A DNA stretch of 64,000 nt from assembly GCF_011764425.1 (NCBI RefSeq), contig NZ_BLPF01000001.1, forward strand, positions 186,001 through 250,000. Reading direction: 5' to 3'. Shown piece by piece: positions 1 to 8,165 of this stretch; position 1 is the first letter of the stretch, and every line of letters starts with the position of its first letter. Source of the stretch: Phytohabitans houttuyneae. GTDB taxonomy: Bacteria; Actinomycetota; Actinomycetes; Mycobacteriales; Micromonosporaceae. A program made the position numbers and the translations under genes. The notes under the pieces are model-generated. The model saw nothing but the letters and a program-made list of their open reading frames with translations, had not been told where the DNA came from and searched no databases.

Positions 1-1
1 C

Positions 2-238
2 GGCGGCACGGGCCTGTCGTTCCAGACGGAAGAGGGCTACGTGCGGCCGGTGTGGCCGCACGGGCCCGGCGACCAGCAGATGATGGTCCACCTGGACATC
101 CGGGTCGACGACCTGGCCGAGGCCAGCGCGCACGCCACGGCCTGCGGCGCCGAGCCGGCCGCCTTCCAACCCCAGGCCGACGTGCGCGTACACCTCGACC
201 CCGCCGGCCACCCCTTCTGCCTCTGGGTCGAGCCCTAG
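2..238 (+). CDS. VOC (glyoxalase/bleomycin-resistance fold) protein, C-terminal part
   Basis: The reading frame is open from base 2 and ends at a TAG at 236-238, so the window holds only the last 78 codons. The visible part has the usual end of a VOC protein: a region reading HLDIRVDDLAEA (start of the last beta-alpha unit), then VHLDPAGHPFCLWVEP, which matches the common DPxGHPFCL ending. VOC proteins bind a metal or ligand between paired beta-alpha-beta-beta-beta modules; the substrate cannot be told from this fragment. The gene is convergent with the anti-sigma gene, with only two bases between their stops. Confidence 0.8.
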   Translation, partial: GGTGLSFQTEEGYVRPVWPHGPGDQQMMVHLDIRVDDLAEASAHATACGAEPAAFQPQADVRVHLDPAGHPFCLWVEP

Positions 239-240
239 GC

Positions 241-960
241 CTAGAGCGGGAGCGTCACGAAGGTCTTGCCGGCGGTGTTCCGCACCTCGATGGCGACCAC
301 GTCGTCCATCGCGACCGCGGCGCTGCCGTCGAGGTTCGTGCCGTTCTGCTCGCCCTGCTCGGAGACGATCCAGCCGCCGGCGATCTCCCGCTCGCCGCCG
401 CTGCCGACCACGATCAGGCGGCAGTCCTCGCCGGCGGGGATGCCGGCCACCGTCGCGTTCACCCGGACCCAGCCGGCCGCGGGCACCACGCGGGTGGTCA
501 TGCGGACGCCGGTGGACGCCTCGACCTTGCTGCCGACGAAGGTGTTCGGCGGAAGGGGCGAGGCCGTCGGCGCCACCGAGGCGGGCGGCACCTGGGCCAC
601 CTGGTCGGGCGCGGTGCCCCGGCCGAGCGCCACGCCCGCGCCGAGCACGCCGGCCACCAGCACCGCGGCGGCGGCCACGGCCGGCACCCAGCGGCGGCGG
701 GTGGCGCCGGCCACCTCCTGGCGGACCTGGCGCAGCGTGCGCTGCAGCACAAGGTCGGCGTCGGGTGGGCCGTGCTGCAGCAGGGCCTCCGGCGGAATGT
801 CCTCGAGCAGGTCCTTCATCGCCTCAAGCTCCACCAGCTCAGCCCGGCAGATCTCGCACTCGGCAAGGTGGGCATCCACATCCCGCCGCTCGTCGGGGTC
901 GAGCGTCTCCAGGACGTACGCGCCGAGCAACTGCGCGTCATGCGCCTCGGCACTCATCAT
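241..960 (-). CDS. Membrane anti-sigma factor with zinc-binding ZAS domain (RskA-like)
   Basis: 239 residues. The N-terminal ZAS motif is seen as His31-x3-Cys35-x2-Cys38 (reads DAHLAECEICRAEL), which in this family folds onto the sigma factor and blocks it. One transmembrane helix follows at about residues 95-118 (VPAVAAAAVLVAGVLGAG) and the last 120 residues form an extracellular domain, the RskA layout. Its ATG overlaps the TGA of the sigma gene by four bases (ATGA, 957-960), so the two are probably translationally coupled. By analogy with SigK/RskA, it would release the sigma factor on regulated proteolysis; the signal is unknown. Confidence 0.88.
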   Translation of the reverse strand: MMSAEAHDAQLLGAYVLETLDPDERRDVDAHLAECEICRAELVELEAMKDLLEDIPPEALLQHGPPDADLVLQRTLRQVRQEVAGATRRRWVPAVAAAAVLVAGVLGAGVALGRGTAPDQVAQVPPASVAPTASPLPPNTFVGSKVEASTGVRMTTRVVPAAGWVRVNATVAGIPAGEDCRLIVVGSGGEREIAGGWIVSEQGEQNGTNLDGSAAVAMDDVVAIEVRNTAGKTFVTLPL

Positions 961-1496
961 GCCGCCCCTTTCAGGGCGGCCGACCGCCCGACAAGCAGCT
1001 CTCGAAGGTTTTTCAACGCGTTGTGGGAACGGGACTTCACCGTCCCGGCCGGGATGCCGAGCTGCTCGGCCGTCTCGGCCACGCTGCGCCCCTGGAAGTA
1101 GATCTCCACGAGGACGCGGCGGTGGTCTTCGGACAGGTGCTCCAGCGCTTCCAGAGCCACCATGGAGTCGACCACCCGGTCCGCGTGGTCCCGCTCCACC
1201 GGCCCGGTCGAGGCGCTCTCCGCGACCTCGATGGGACGGATGGCCCGGGCGCGGGCCTTGTCGGTCATGACGTTGCGGGCGACGGTGAACATCCAGCCCC
1301 GGATCGAGCCGGTCTGCTCGGACAGGGTTTCGGCGTGCCGCCAGGCACGGATGAGGGTCTCCTGCAGCACGTCCTCGGCCAGCGCGCGGTCACCGGTGAT
1401 GCGGCTGACGTACGCGAGGATCGCCGCACCGTGCTGCTCGTAGAGCGACCGGACCAGCGCCTCGTCGCTGGAGGTCGGTGGCCGTCGCCTTGCCAT
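957..1496 (-). CDS. ECF sigma factor (sigma-70 family, SigK-like)
   Basis: 179 residues with sigma region 2 near residues 14-85 (AYVSRITGDRALAEDVLQET, then the RGWMFTVARN promoter-melting segment) and region 4 near 110-165 (AETAEQLGIPAGTVKSRSH, the helix-turn-helix that reads the -35 box). The downstream gene encodes its likely membrane anti-sigma partner, with a four-base overlap. A GGGCGGGACGG stretch before the ATG can act as ribosome site. A possible ECF-type promoter lies at 1533-1558, so autoregulation is plausible. Targets probably include the secreted DUF1996 protein and the lipoprotein next door, but that is inference from position only. Confidence 0.9.
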   Translation of the reverse strand: MARRRPPTSSDEALVRSLYEQHGAAILAYVSRITGDRALAEDVLQETLIRAWRHAETLSEQTGSIRGWMFTVARNVMTDKARARAIRPIEVAESASTGPVERDHADRVVDSMVALEALEHLSEDHRRVLVEIYFQGRSVAETAEQLGIPAGTVKSRSHNALKNLRELLVGRSAALKGAA

Positions 1497-1532
1497 CCGC
1501 CGTCCCGCCCTTCACTTGGAGAGTCACCAGCA

Positions 1533-1558
1533 CTACGGACACCGGGCCGCAAAGGTTC
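1533..1558 (-). promoter_or_regulatory. Possible ECF-type promoter before the sigma gene
   Basis: On the minus strand GAAC (1558-1555) is followed after 17 bases by CGTAG (1537-1533), which fits the general ECF pattern of an AAC -35 core and a CGT -10 core. It overlaps the stop codon of the upstream DUF1996 gene. It is a weak pattern match only. Confidence 0.3.
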
Positions 1559-2522
1559 ACGCGCACTCCGCGCCGGTGTTGAGGCAGCGCACCACGCGGG
1601 ACATGAGCCGCTCCGGCATGAGGTTGACGAAGAACGCGTGGTCGGTCTGCGGCGCGTTGCGCTGCGGCGGGAAGGAGTCGATCGCGAACCGGTCGCCGTC
1701 CGGCCGCGGGTACTCCACCGCGAGCCGCAGCCGGGGCACCGCGAACGTGGCCGCCGGGCAGACCCCGCTCGCCGCCGGAAAGACCAGGTGGGCGCGGTGG
1801 TTGGGGCTGTCGACGCGGCGACCGTCCCAGCAGCTCGGAAAGTCGAAGACCCGCATGAGCCGGTCGCCCCGGCGGCAGAGCGGGTACCTGTCGGTGCGCC
1901 GCTCGGGCGCCCCGGAGCAGGTCCAGGCGCGGGTCGCCTGCCCCTGCGGCATGGTGGCCGTGTTGGCGTCGCCGACCGTGCCGCGCAGCAGCGGCGGCAT
2001 GGCCACGACCGGCGCGACAGGGTTGCCGAATACGGTGACGGTCACCGCCACCGGCCCGGCGATCTCGCCGTGGCGGCTGTCCCCCGCCCGGGCGCCGGTG
2101 CGCAGGACCGGCCAGTAGTACGTGGACAGGTCGCCGTTGGGGCAGCTGGTGGTCGCCGCCGCGAGACTGTCCTCGGTGGAGTCGACATCCGTCGAGAGGT
2201 TGCCGATGTACTCGTGGACGTGGTGCGGCGGCCCGGGCACGCCCGGAGCGACCACGATGTTCGCCGTGTTGCGGTGGCCTTCCTGGTTGTGGCCGCAGGA
2301 CCACGCGAACGCCCGGGTGGCCGGCACCACGGGCGCGAACTGCGCCTCGGCGATCGCGACGTAGCCGGCGGCCGGCGGGTCGGAAGTCCACTGTGGAACG
2401 AGGACGGTGGTCGCGACGAGCAGCAGCTCCACACCGACAACCAGCAGGTAGAAACGGCCGGAGGAAAAGCGTGTGAACCGCGGGGCTCCACTCGTCGTAT
2501 AGGAGCCAACCAACTGAATCAC
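1557..2522 (-). CDS. Secreted or membrane-anchored DUF1996 protein
   Basis: 321 residues from a GTG at 2522 with an AGGGG ribosome site; a GTG at 2543 in the same frame is possible. One hydrophobic helix (FYLLVVGVELLLVATTVLV, about residues 17-35) acts as signal anchor. The rest matches DUF1996, found in secreted fungal and actinobacterial proteins: NIVVAPGVPGPPHHVHEYIG holds the conserved His pair, followed by CWDGRRVDSPNHRAHL and a late FDFPSCWDG block. Several cysteines suggest disulfides outside the cell. Function is unknown, although the family often occurs with carbohydrate-active proteins. It reads toward the sigma/anti-sigma pair and is divergent from the lipoprotein gene. Confidence 0.8.
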   Translation of the reverse strand: MIQLVGSYTTSGAPRFTRFSSGRFYLLVVGVELLLVATTVLVPQWTSDPPAAGYVAIAEAQFAPVVPATRAFAWSCGHNQEGHRNTANIVVAPGVPGPPHHVHEYIGNLSTDVDSTEDSLAAATTSCPNGDLSTYYWPVLRTGARAGDSRHGEIAGPVAVTVTVFGNPVAPVVAMPPLLRGTVGDANTATMPQGQATRAWTCSGAPERRTDRYPLCRRGDRLMRVFDFPSCWDGRRVDSPNHRAHLVFPAASGVCPAATFAVPRLRLAVEYPRPDGDRFAIDSFPPQRNAPQTDHAFFVNLMPERLMSRVVRCLNTGAECA

Positions 2523-2684
2523 CGCCCCTGGCAACAGCCTCACCGAAATGAGCTGTGCCCGGGAAATGCCGCTGCGCTCCTGCCAAGAGCCTCGCAATCC
2601 CATCAATCCCAGTCGCTCCTGCTGACTATGCCAGGCGCGGCGATCGACCGCAATGCCGTCGAATCTCGCTGAGGAGACAGTCCA

Positions 2685-3663
2685 ATGAGAACCTCCCGAT
2701 TCCTCGCCGCGCTCGGCGGTGTCGTCGCCGCCGCAAGCCTCTCCGCCTGCTCCCTGTCCGCTCCGAAGGCCGAGCCGGTCTTCCACGCCCCCGCCTCGCC
2801 CACTCCGACCGCCTCCGCGGAGTCGGGTGAGGCGGCGGGCGCCGAGGCGCCGGCGACGACCGGGATCCGGCAGGTGCTGAAGATCGCCCAGCTGGCCGGC
2901 CTCGCACCGCTGCTCGTCAACGCCAAGGGCCGCACGATCTACCGCTTCGACGGCGACTCGAACGACCCGCCGGCCACCGCCTGCGTCGAGGACTGCCTGA
3001 AGACCTGGCAGCCGGTGCTGGCACCCAACGGCGTCGAGGTGGACGCCGGCATCGAGGAGGACCTGGTCGGCACCGTCGAGCGCCCGGACGGCAACAAGCA
3101 GCTCACGCTCAACGGCTGGCCGATGTACTACTTCCACGAGGATCTCAGCCTGGGCCAGACCGCCGGGTACGGAACGGGCGACGCGTGGTTCCCCATGTCA
3201 CCGACCGGCGGCCGCGCGGAGAAGGTCAACGACGACCCGGCGCCGGCGAAGAAGCCGCAGGTGCTGCGGATCGCCGAGGTCGACGGTCTCTCCCCGAGAT
3301 CGTGGTGAACGCCAAGGGCCGCACGATCTACCGGTTCGAGAAGGACGACAACAGCCCGTCGCGTACCACCTGCGCCGGCGAGTGCCTCAAGACCTGGCAG
3401 CCGGTGCTGGCACCCAACGGCGTCGAGGTCGGCGACGGCGTCGACGAGGACCTGGTCGGCGTGATCAAGCGCCCGGACGGCAGCCGGCAGGTCACGCTCA
3501 GGGCTGGCCGCTGTACTACTTCCACAAGGACCTCCGCCTCGGCCAGATCGCCGGGCACGGCGTGAAGGGCCAGTGGTTCGCGATCACCGCCGGGGGCGGC
3601 AAGGCGCAGAAGAAGTCGACCTCCTCCGGCGGCACCAACTCCGAAGGGACCGGGACGTACTAG
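2685..3663 (+). pseudogene. SCO0930-like lipoprotein with Lipoprotein_15 repeats, two frameshifts
   Basis: Starts at an ATG with a GAGGAG ribosome site. A lipoprotein signal ends in LSAC (Cys22). Two halves follow, each with the secreted-repeat signature LVNAKGRTIYRFD, CLKTWQPVLAPNG and a WPMYYFHED block (PF03640, conserved Y-x-F/W/Y-x2-D). The frame shifts near 3290, where CCCCGAG should read CCCCGGAG, and again near 3500, where CTCAGGGCTGG lacks one base. As read, the first frame stops at 3308. If both indels are sequencing errors the gene encodes about 326 residues. Homologous lipoproteins are surface proteins of unknown role, some proposed to act in redox or heme handling. Confidence 0.82.
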
Positions 3664-3677
3664 CGATCGGGGGATGT

Positions 3678-3707
3678 ACCGGCCGGCGGCCGCCACCGCC
3701 GGCCGGT
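3678..3707. terminator. Bidirectional hairpin terminator
   Basis: A perfect 12-base stem, ACCGGCCGGCGG with CCGCCGGCCGGT, around a six-base loop, lies between the convergent lipoprotein and glutathione peroxidase genes. Confidence 0.75.
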
Positions 3708-3716
3708 GCCTCGTGT

Positions 3717-4202
3717 CTACGGCAGCTCGGTCTCGACGGCCTTGACGAGTTCCGGGTCGTCCGGGGTGGTGCCCGGGCGGAAGCGGCGTACGACCTCGCC
3801 CCGCGCCGAGACGAGAAACTTCTCGAAGTTCCACTGGATGTCGCCGGCCTCGCCGTCGCCGTCCGGCACCGCGGTCAGCACGCCGTAGAGCGGGTGCCGG
3901 CCAGGCCCGTTCACCTCGGTCTTCTCCAGCAGCGGGAAGGTCACGCCGTACGTGGTCGAGCAGAACTCCGCGATCTCCTCCGCGGTGCCCGGCTCCTGCC
4001 CGCCGAACTGGTTGCAGGGCACGCCCAGCACGCTGAACCCGCGCGCGGCGTACGTCTCGTGCAGCCGCTCCAGGGCGGCGTACTGCGGGGTGAGGCCGCA
4101 CTTCGAGGCGACGTTCACGATGAGCAGCGCGCGGCCGCGGTAGTCCGCCAGCGAGGCCGGCTCCCCGGACAGTGCGTGGACCGGGATGTCGTAGATCGTC
4201 AT
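3717..4202 (-). CDS. Glutathione peroxidase family (thiol peroxidase)
   Basis: 161 residues, the normal length. The catalytic block reads NVASKCGLTPQY, with Cys35 in place of selenocysteine, followed by CNQFGGQEPG (Gln) and WNFEKFLV (Trp), which complete the peroxidatic set. In bacteria such Cys enzymes reduce hydroperoxides, usually with thioredoxin; actinobacteria lack glutathione, so the name should not be taken literally. I chose the ATG at 4202 because GGGG sits five bases ahead; an ATG five codons upstream is possible. Last gene of a four-gene leftward operon. Confidence 0.92.
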   Translation of the reverse strand: MTIYDIPVHALSGEPASLADYRGRALLIVNVASKCGLTPQYAALERLHETYAARGFSVLGVPCNQFGGQEPGTAEEIAEFCSTTYGVTFPLLEKTEVNGPGRHPLYGVLTAVPDGDGEAGDIQWNFEKFLVSARGEVVRRFRPGTTPDDPELVKAVETELP

Positions 4203-4245
4203 GCGCCCCATCATGACGCGGCGTGGGGCCGCGCGCGGCGGCGGG

Positions 4246-5229
4246 TCACGACCGGCGGGCGCGGCGCAGGCCGGCGAGGGCAAAGCCGGCGCCGGCGACG
4301 CCGAGGGCGGCGAGGCGGGCGGCGGTCCACCGCCGGTGGTGCCAGCCACCGTCCACAGCGGACGGGTCGTCGGCGGGTGCGAAGACGGTGCCCGACGTCG
4401 GCGCGGCCGGCTCGCCGCGGAAGGTTGTCCGGTCGGCGTACACGGCCATGACCCGCTCGTGGAGGCCGGGCGCGAGCCGCCACTGCCGGGCCAGCAGCGC
4501 GCCCACGCCGCCGGCGTGCGCCTCGCGACGCGGGTGTTCGAGCAGCCGGACGATGCGGCGGGCGACCACCTCGGGCGCGTACACGGGCGGGAGCGGCCCG
4601 ACCCGCACGCCGGTGTGGTTGGCGGCGTTGCGGTACAGCGGGGTGCCGATGGAGGCCGGCAGCAGCACGCAGACCGAGATCTCGCGGTCGCCGGCCAGCT
4701 GCAGCTCCTGCCGCACGGCGCCGGAGAGCGCGCGCACGCCGTGCTTGGCCGTGGTGTAGCCGCTCAGGTAGGGGACGGTGACCTCGCCGAGCACGGAGGA
4801 GACGTTCACGATGACGCCGCCGCCGGTGGCCCGCAGGTGGGTGATGGCGGTGCGGGTGCCGTACGCGACGCCGAGCAGGTCGGTTTCGATCACCCGGCGG
4901 AACTCGTCGATCGGCTGGTCGGTGAAGGTGCCGTACGCGGCGACGGAGGCGTTGTTGACCCACGCGTCGAGCCGGCCGAACTCCTCGACCGCCCGCTGGG
5001 CGAGCGCCTCCACGGCGGCCGGCTCGGTGACGTCGACAGGTACCCCCAAGGCGCGGCCGCCCTCGGCGCGGCAGGCGCTGACCACCTCGGCCGTGGCGCC
5101 CGGACGCCGGGCCCCGACGACCACCGCCGCACCCCGGCGGGCCAGACGCAGCGCGGTGGCCGCGCCGATGCCACCCGACCCGCCGGTGATCACGACGACC
5201 GAGTCGGCGAGATCACGGGTGAGAGGCAC
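4246..5229 (-). CDS. Short-chain dehydrogenase/reductase
   Basis: 327 residues. The Rossmann nucleotide-binding motif TGGSGGIG is near residue 15, DVTEP and NNAS follow, and the catalytic set is NVSSVLGE (Ser) and YTTAKHG (Tyr-x3-Lys). The first 240 residues are a classical SDR; the last 80 are a low-complexity, Arg-rich tail ending in a hydrophobic segment (ARLAALGVAGAGFALAGL) that may associate with the membrane. The start overlaps the DUF2231 gene by 17 bases, so the two are co-transcribed. Substrate unknown; SDRs with such C-terminal tails are common in actinobacteria. Confidence 0.9.
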   Translation of the reverse strand: MPLTRDLADSVVVITGGSGGIGAATALRLARRGAAVVVGARRPGATAEVVSACRAEGGRALGVPVDVTEPAAVEALAQRAVEEFGRLDAWVNNASVAAYGTFTDQPIDEFRRVIETDLLGVAYGTRTAITHLRATGGGVIVNVSSVLGEVTVPYLSGYTTAKHGVRALSGAVRQELQLAGDREISVCVLLPASIGTPLYRNAANHTGVRVGPLPPVYAPEVVARRIVRLLEHPRREAHAGGVGALLARQWRLAPGLHERVMAVYADRTTFRGEPAAPTSGTVFAPADDPSAVDGGWHHRRWTAARLAALGVAGAGFALAGLRRARRS

Positions 5230-5734
5230 GCGGCCTCCCGGTCGCCGGGCGCGTCGCGCCGGTGCCGCCCAGCGAGCTGGGCGCGTTCGGGTTGGCGTCC
5301 TCGTGCACGCCGATGCCGAGCCGGTCGACGAGCTCGCCGCCCAGCCACGCCGAGGCGCCGCCGAGCGCCACCGCGATCACCTGGAGGGTGAAGGCGCCGC
5401 CACTGGGCGCGTGGTTGACGTTGTTCAGCCGGACCAGCCAGGAGATCAGGAAGAGCACGAGCACGGCCGCGTTGAGCGCGCCGTGCAGGGCGCCCACCCG
5501 CTTGGCGCGGGTGTCGCGCGGGATGCTGGTCCAGTCGGCGAAGCCGGTGAGCGCGGCGAGCACCGCGCCGATGAGGCCGGCCGAGATCATCCAGAACCCG
5601 ACCTCGGCGAACGTGCCGTTGTCGCTGATCAGGTGGATCAGGTCGAAGATGGTACCGGTGACGAAGAGCCCGAGCGGGAACACCACCAGCATCTGGTGCA
5701 CCGGGTGCCCGAGGGCTCGCACGCGTGTCTGCAC
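5213..5734 (-). CDS. DUF2231 integral membrane protein
   Basis: 173 residues with four predicted helices (about residues 14-33, 44-64, 82-100 and 117-135). The opening RVRALGHPVHQMLVVFPLGL is the DUF2231 signature, with the conserved HPxH and PLG. The family is of unknown function; members often sit beside redox or cytochrome genes. Here it lies between an SRPBCC protein and an SDR, 14 bases after the former and overlapping the latter. The C-terminal tail is polar and low in complexity. Confidence 0.85.
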   Translation of the reverse strand: MQTRVRALGHPVHQMLVVFPLGLFVTGTIFDLIHLISDNGTFAEVGFWMISAGLIGAVLAALTGFADWTSIPRDTRAKRVGALHGALNAAVLVLFLISWLVRLNNVNHAPSGGAFTLQVIAVALGGASAWLGGELVDRLGIGVHEDANPNAPSSLGGTGATRPATGRPRASHP

Positions 5735-5748
5735 TGGGTTCTCCTGCC

Positions 5749-6213
5749 TCAGAAGTCAGGTAAAACGGTCTTTTCGGTGACCCGCCGCTCGGCCAGGTCG
5801 GCCAGGCGGCGCAGCGACTCCCGGTTGCGGCGGTGCAGGACCAGGTCGTTGATCTTGGTCCGGGCACCGCGCAGCGGCCCCGCCCGGAAGTCCTCCGCGA
5901 TCCGCACGGTCGTGTGGCCCGGGTCCAGCTCGGTCAGGGTGATCACGACCTCGGCCTCGCCGAGCGGCCACAGCCGGGGACGCAGGCGCAGCTCACGCAG
6001 GTCGTCGCTGCTGATCACGCTCGTGCTGTCGTGGATCGAGACCGGCCACGGGCCGGCCTTGTGGTGGATCTCGGTGCCGGGCGCCGGCCAGCCCGGGTCG
6101 ACGTCCCGCACGTGGGCGGTGCCCACGACCCAGTCGCTGTACGTCCACCCGTCCGCCAGTACGGCCCAGACCCGGTCGGGAGTCGCCGCGACGGTCCGTT
6201 CCACCACTGCCAT
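5749..6213 (-). CDS. SRPBCC (START/Bet v1-like) family protein
   Basis: 154 residues from the ATG at 6213. The opening VERTVAATPDRVWAVLADGW and the middle block WPVSIHDSTSVI, then LTELDPGHTTVRI, follow the helix-grip layout of polyketide cyclase/SRPBCC proteins, which hold hydrophobic ligands in a cavity. It is the first gene of the operon SRPBCC-DUF2231-SDR-peroxidase. The ligand is unknown. The promoter must lie in the 29 bases before it or further upstream through the ATPase gene. Confidence 0.82.
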   Translation of the reverse strand: MAVVERTVAATPDRVWAVLADGWTYSDWVVGTAHVRDVDPGWPAPGTEIHHKAGPWPVSIHDSTSVISSDDLRELRLRPRLWPLGEAEVVITLTELDPGHTTVRIAEDFRAGPLRGARTKINDLVLHRRNRESLRRLADLAERRVTEKTVLPDF

Positions 6214-6242
6214 GACATGTGACTTGCCCGGTGGCGGCGGAC

Positions 6243-6707
6243 TTATGCCTCGCCGCCCCAGGTGTCGCCGCCCATCCGGGTGCGCAGGCGTACGACCGTG
6301 CCGGAAGGACCGCTGTCGATCTCCATGGAGTCGCTCATCTGCCGGGCAATCCACAGCCCCATGCCACCGTGCACGGACGGGACGGGCCGGTCGAGACGGC
6401 GCAGGTACGGCTCGGCAGCGAAACCGGGACCGTGGTCCCGGACTTCGCAGCAAAGGTCGCCGTCCAGCCAGATGCGCAGGTCACCGGTGCCCCCGCCGTG
6501 CCGGACCGCGTTTGCCATCAGCTCGTTGACGGCGGTGACCCAGTCGCTGGCGCGATCGGCCGACATTCCGCACTCGCGCGCGATCGCCTCCACCTGCAGC
6601 CGCACGGCGGGCAGGCCGCCGGGAGCGATCGGAACAGCGAGCAGCGACCGCATGCCGGGGACCAGACGACCATCCGGCTGGCGCCCAACCACAGCGGCCC
6701 TCCCCAT
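6243..6707 (-). CDS. Anti-sigma-factor-type ATP-binding protein (HATPase, RsbW/SpoIIAB-like)
   Basis: 154 residues. The GHKL fold is shown by the N box NELMANAVRHGG, the G1 box RDHGPGF and the lid/G2 region VHGGMGLWIARQM. The family binds alternative sigma factors or phosphorylates an anti-anti-sigma protein in partner-switching systems. The ATG at 6707 has GGGA and AAAGGGA before it. It is divergent from a GAF-SpoIIE phosphatase, the natural antagonist class, so the pair may form one partner-switch; no STAS protein is present here. A SigB-type promoter-like sequence lies at 6753-6776. Confidence 0.88.
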   Translation of the reverse strand: MGRAAVVGRQPDGRLVPGMRSLLAVPIAPGGLPAVRLQVEAIARECGMSADRASDWVTAVNELMANAVRHGGGTGDLRIWLDGDLCCEVRDHGPGFAAEPYLRRLDRPVPSVHGGMGLWIARQMSDSMEIDSGPSGTVVRLRTRMGGDTWGGEA

Positions 6708-6752
6708 TCCCGTTGTCCCTTTCCCATGACATGGATCACTGCACGGAGGAAT

Positions 6753-6776
6753 GTACCCACTCGCGAGAAACCAAAC
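6753..6776 (-). promoter_or_regulatory. SigB/SigF-type promoter-like sequence before the anti-sigma ATPase
   Basis: On the minus strand GTTT (6776-6773) is followed after 14 bases by GGGTAC (6758-6753), close to the GTTT-N14/16-GGGTA pattern of SigB/SigF-type general-stress promoters. This would suit a partner-switch gene under its own sigma factor. Pattern match only. Confidence 0.4.
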
Positions 6777-6842
6777 CCGTCCCTCCGGACCGCGGTGTGG
6801 TGGGAACGCGTGGGCGCGGCCACGGGGACTACGCTTCTGCCC

Positions 6843-8051
6843 GTGGTCGAGGCGCTGGGTGGAGGGAGCGACGAGCGGCTGCGCCGGATCGAGGCGCTCA
6901 CCGACACCTCGCTGTCCCAGCTCGACCCCGACGACATGATCAACGAGCTGCTCGACCGGGTACGCGGCGTGCTCGGCACCGACACCGCCGTGCTCCTGCT
7001 GCTCGACACGCACGCCCAGCAGCTCGTGGCGACCGCGTCCAAGGGCCTTGAGCAGCGCCTTTGGGAGGGCGTCCGGGTGTCCGTCGGCCGCGGCTTCGCC
7101 GGCCGGATCGCCGTCGAAAAGCGGGCGCTGGCGCTTGACGACGTGGGGCCGGGCGACCTGGCCAGCCCGCTGCTGCTGGAGGCCGGCATCCGGGCGCTGC
7201 TCGGGGTGCCGATGTTCGCCGCCGGCGAGCTGATCGGGGTGCTGCACGTGGGCTCCCGCACCCCGCGCAGGTTCACCGACGACGACATGCGGCTGCTCAA
7301 GCTCGCCGCCGACCGGGCCAGCGCCGCCGCGCAGGCGCAAGCGCGCGGCATCGACCGCACCGCGGCGCTCGCGCTGCAGCGCAGCCTGCTCCCCACCCGC
7401 CTGCCCGAGGTGCCCGGTGTCGAGATCGCCGCCAGGTACGTGCCGGGACACGACGCGGGTGTCGGCGGCGACTGGTACGACGTGTTCACCCTGCCCAGCG
7501 GCTGGCTCGGCGTCGTGATCGGCGACGTGTCGGGGCACGGCCTGCGCTCGGCGGTCGTGATGGGCCGGCTGCGCAGCGCGCTCCGGGCGTACAGCCTGGT
7601 CTGCGACGACCCGGCCGACGCGCTCACCCTGCTTGACCGCAAGGTGTACCACTTCGAGGCGGGCAACCTCGCGACCGTGATGTACGCGATGGTCTCCCCC
7701 GACGCCACCACCGTCCAGGTGTCGCTCGCCGGCCATTTCCACCCGGTGCTCGCGGTGCCCGGCCGGCCGGCGGTCTTCGCGGAGGCGCGGGTCGACCTGC
7801 CGCTCGGCCTCGGCGGACGGCACGGAAAGCGGCACCGCACGGAGCTGCCGCTACCGCCCGGCTCGGTGCTCGTCTGCTACACCGACGGCCTGATCGAACG
7901 CCGCGACGAGGTGATCGACGTCGGACTCGAGCGCCTCCGCGCGTCGGTCACACCCGGCCCGGCGGAGCAGGTCTGCGCCGCCGTGATGGCCGCCGTGGCC
8001 GAGGAACGTCCCGGCGACGACATCGCCATGCTCGCTATCCGCCGCACCTGA
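6843..8051 (+). CDS. GAF-SpoIIE (PP2C-type) serine phosphatase
   Basis: 402 residues. A GAF sensory domain covers about residues 25-165 (TDTAVLLLLDTHAQQLVATA, VSVGRGFAGRIA, LIGVLHVGS). The SpoIIE phosphatase domain covers about 185-400, with metal-binding motifs GGDWYDVF and IGDVSGHGL, then YTDGLIERR and GDDIAMLAI. It would dephosphorylate an anti-anti-sigma partner in answer to a signal on the GAF domain. The start is chosen as the GTG at 6843 because TACGCT (6830-6835) lies seven bases ahead, the leaderless pattern of this region; other GTGs upstream are in frame. It faces away from the ATPase gene. Confidence 0.9.
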   Translation: MVEALGGGSDERLRRIEALTDTSLSQLDPDDMINELLDRVRGVLGTDTAVLLLLDTHAQQLVATASKGLEQRLWEGVRVSVGRGFAGRIAVEKRALALDDVGPGDLASPLLLEAGIRALLGVPMFAAGELIGVLHVGSRTPRRFTDDDMRLLKLAADRASAAAQAQARGIDRTAALALQRSLLPTRLPEVPGVEIAARYVPGHDAGVGGDWYDVFTLPSGWLGVVIGDVSGHGLRSAVVMGRLRSALRAYSLVCDDPADALTLLDRKVYHFEAGNLATVMYAMVSPDATTVQVSLAGHFHPVLAVPGRPAVFAEARVDLPLGLGGRHGKRHRTELPLPPGSVLVCYTDGLIERRDEVIDVGLERLRASVTPGPAEQVCAAVMAAVAEERPGDDIAMLAIRRT

Positions 8052-8067
8052 CGTATCGGCCCCCGCC

Positions 8068-8104
8068 GGGCCGAAGGTCCCGTCCCGTGGGGACGGTGTG
8101 GCCC
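8068..8104. promoter_or_regulatory. Two DosR/DevR-like boxes before the first acg-type gene
   Basis: GGGCCGAAGGTCCC (8068-8081) matches the 14-base DosR core layout GGGAC-N4-GTCCC in reverse. A second, looser copy, GGGACGGTGTGGCCC with one extra spacer base, lies at 8090-8104. The first is nearly identical to the boxes at 11549 and 11682 beside devR and the second acg gene. They sit 60-98 bases before the start at 8166, a usual place for an activator. Confidence 0.7.
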
Positions 8105-8165
8105 TACGCGCGTCCGTCCCGCACCGGCAGGCTCGAGACGAGCGACGGTCAGGGAGGTCACGAGG

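Noticed and set aside
1541-1559. DosR-like sequence GGGCCGCAAAGGTTC before the sigma gene
   Set aside because: Spacing and second half differ from the three good boxes; likely chance.
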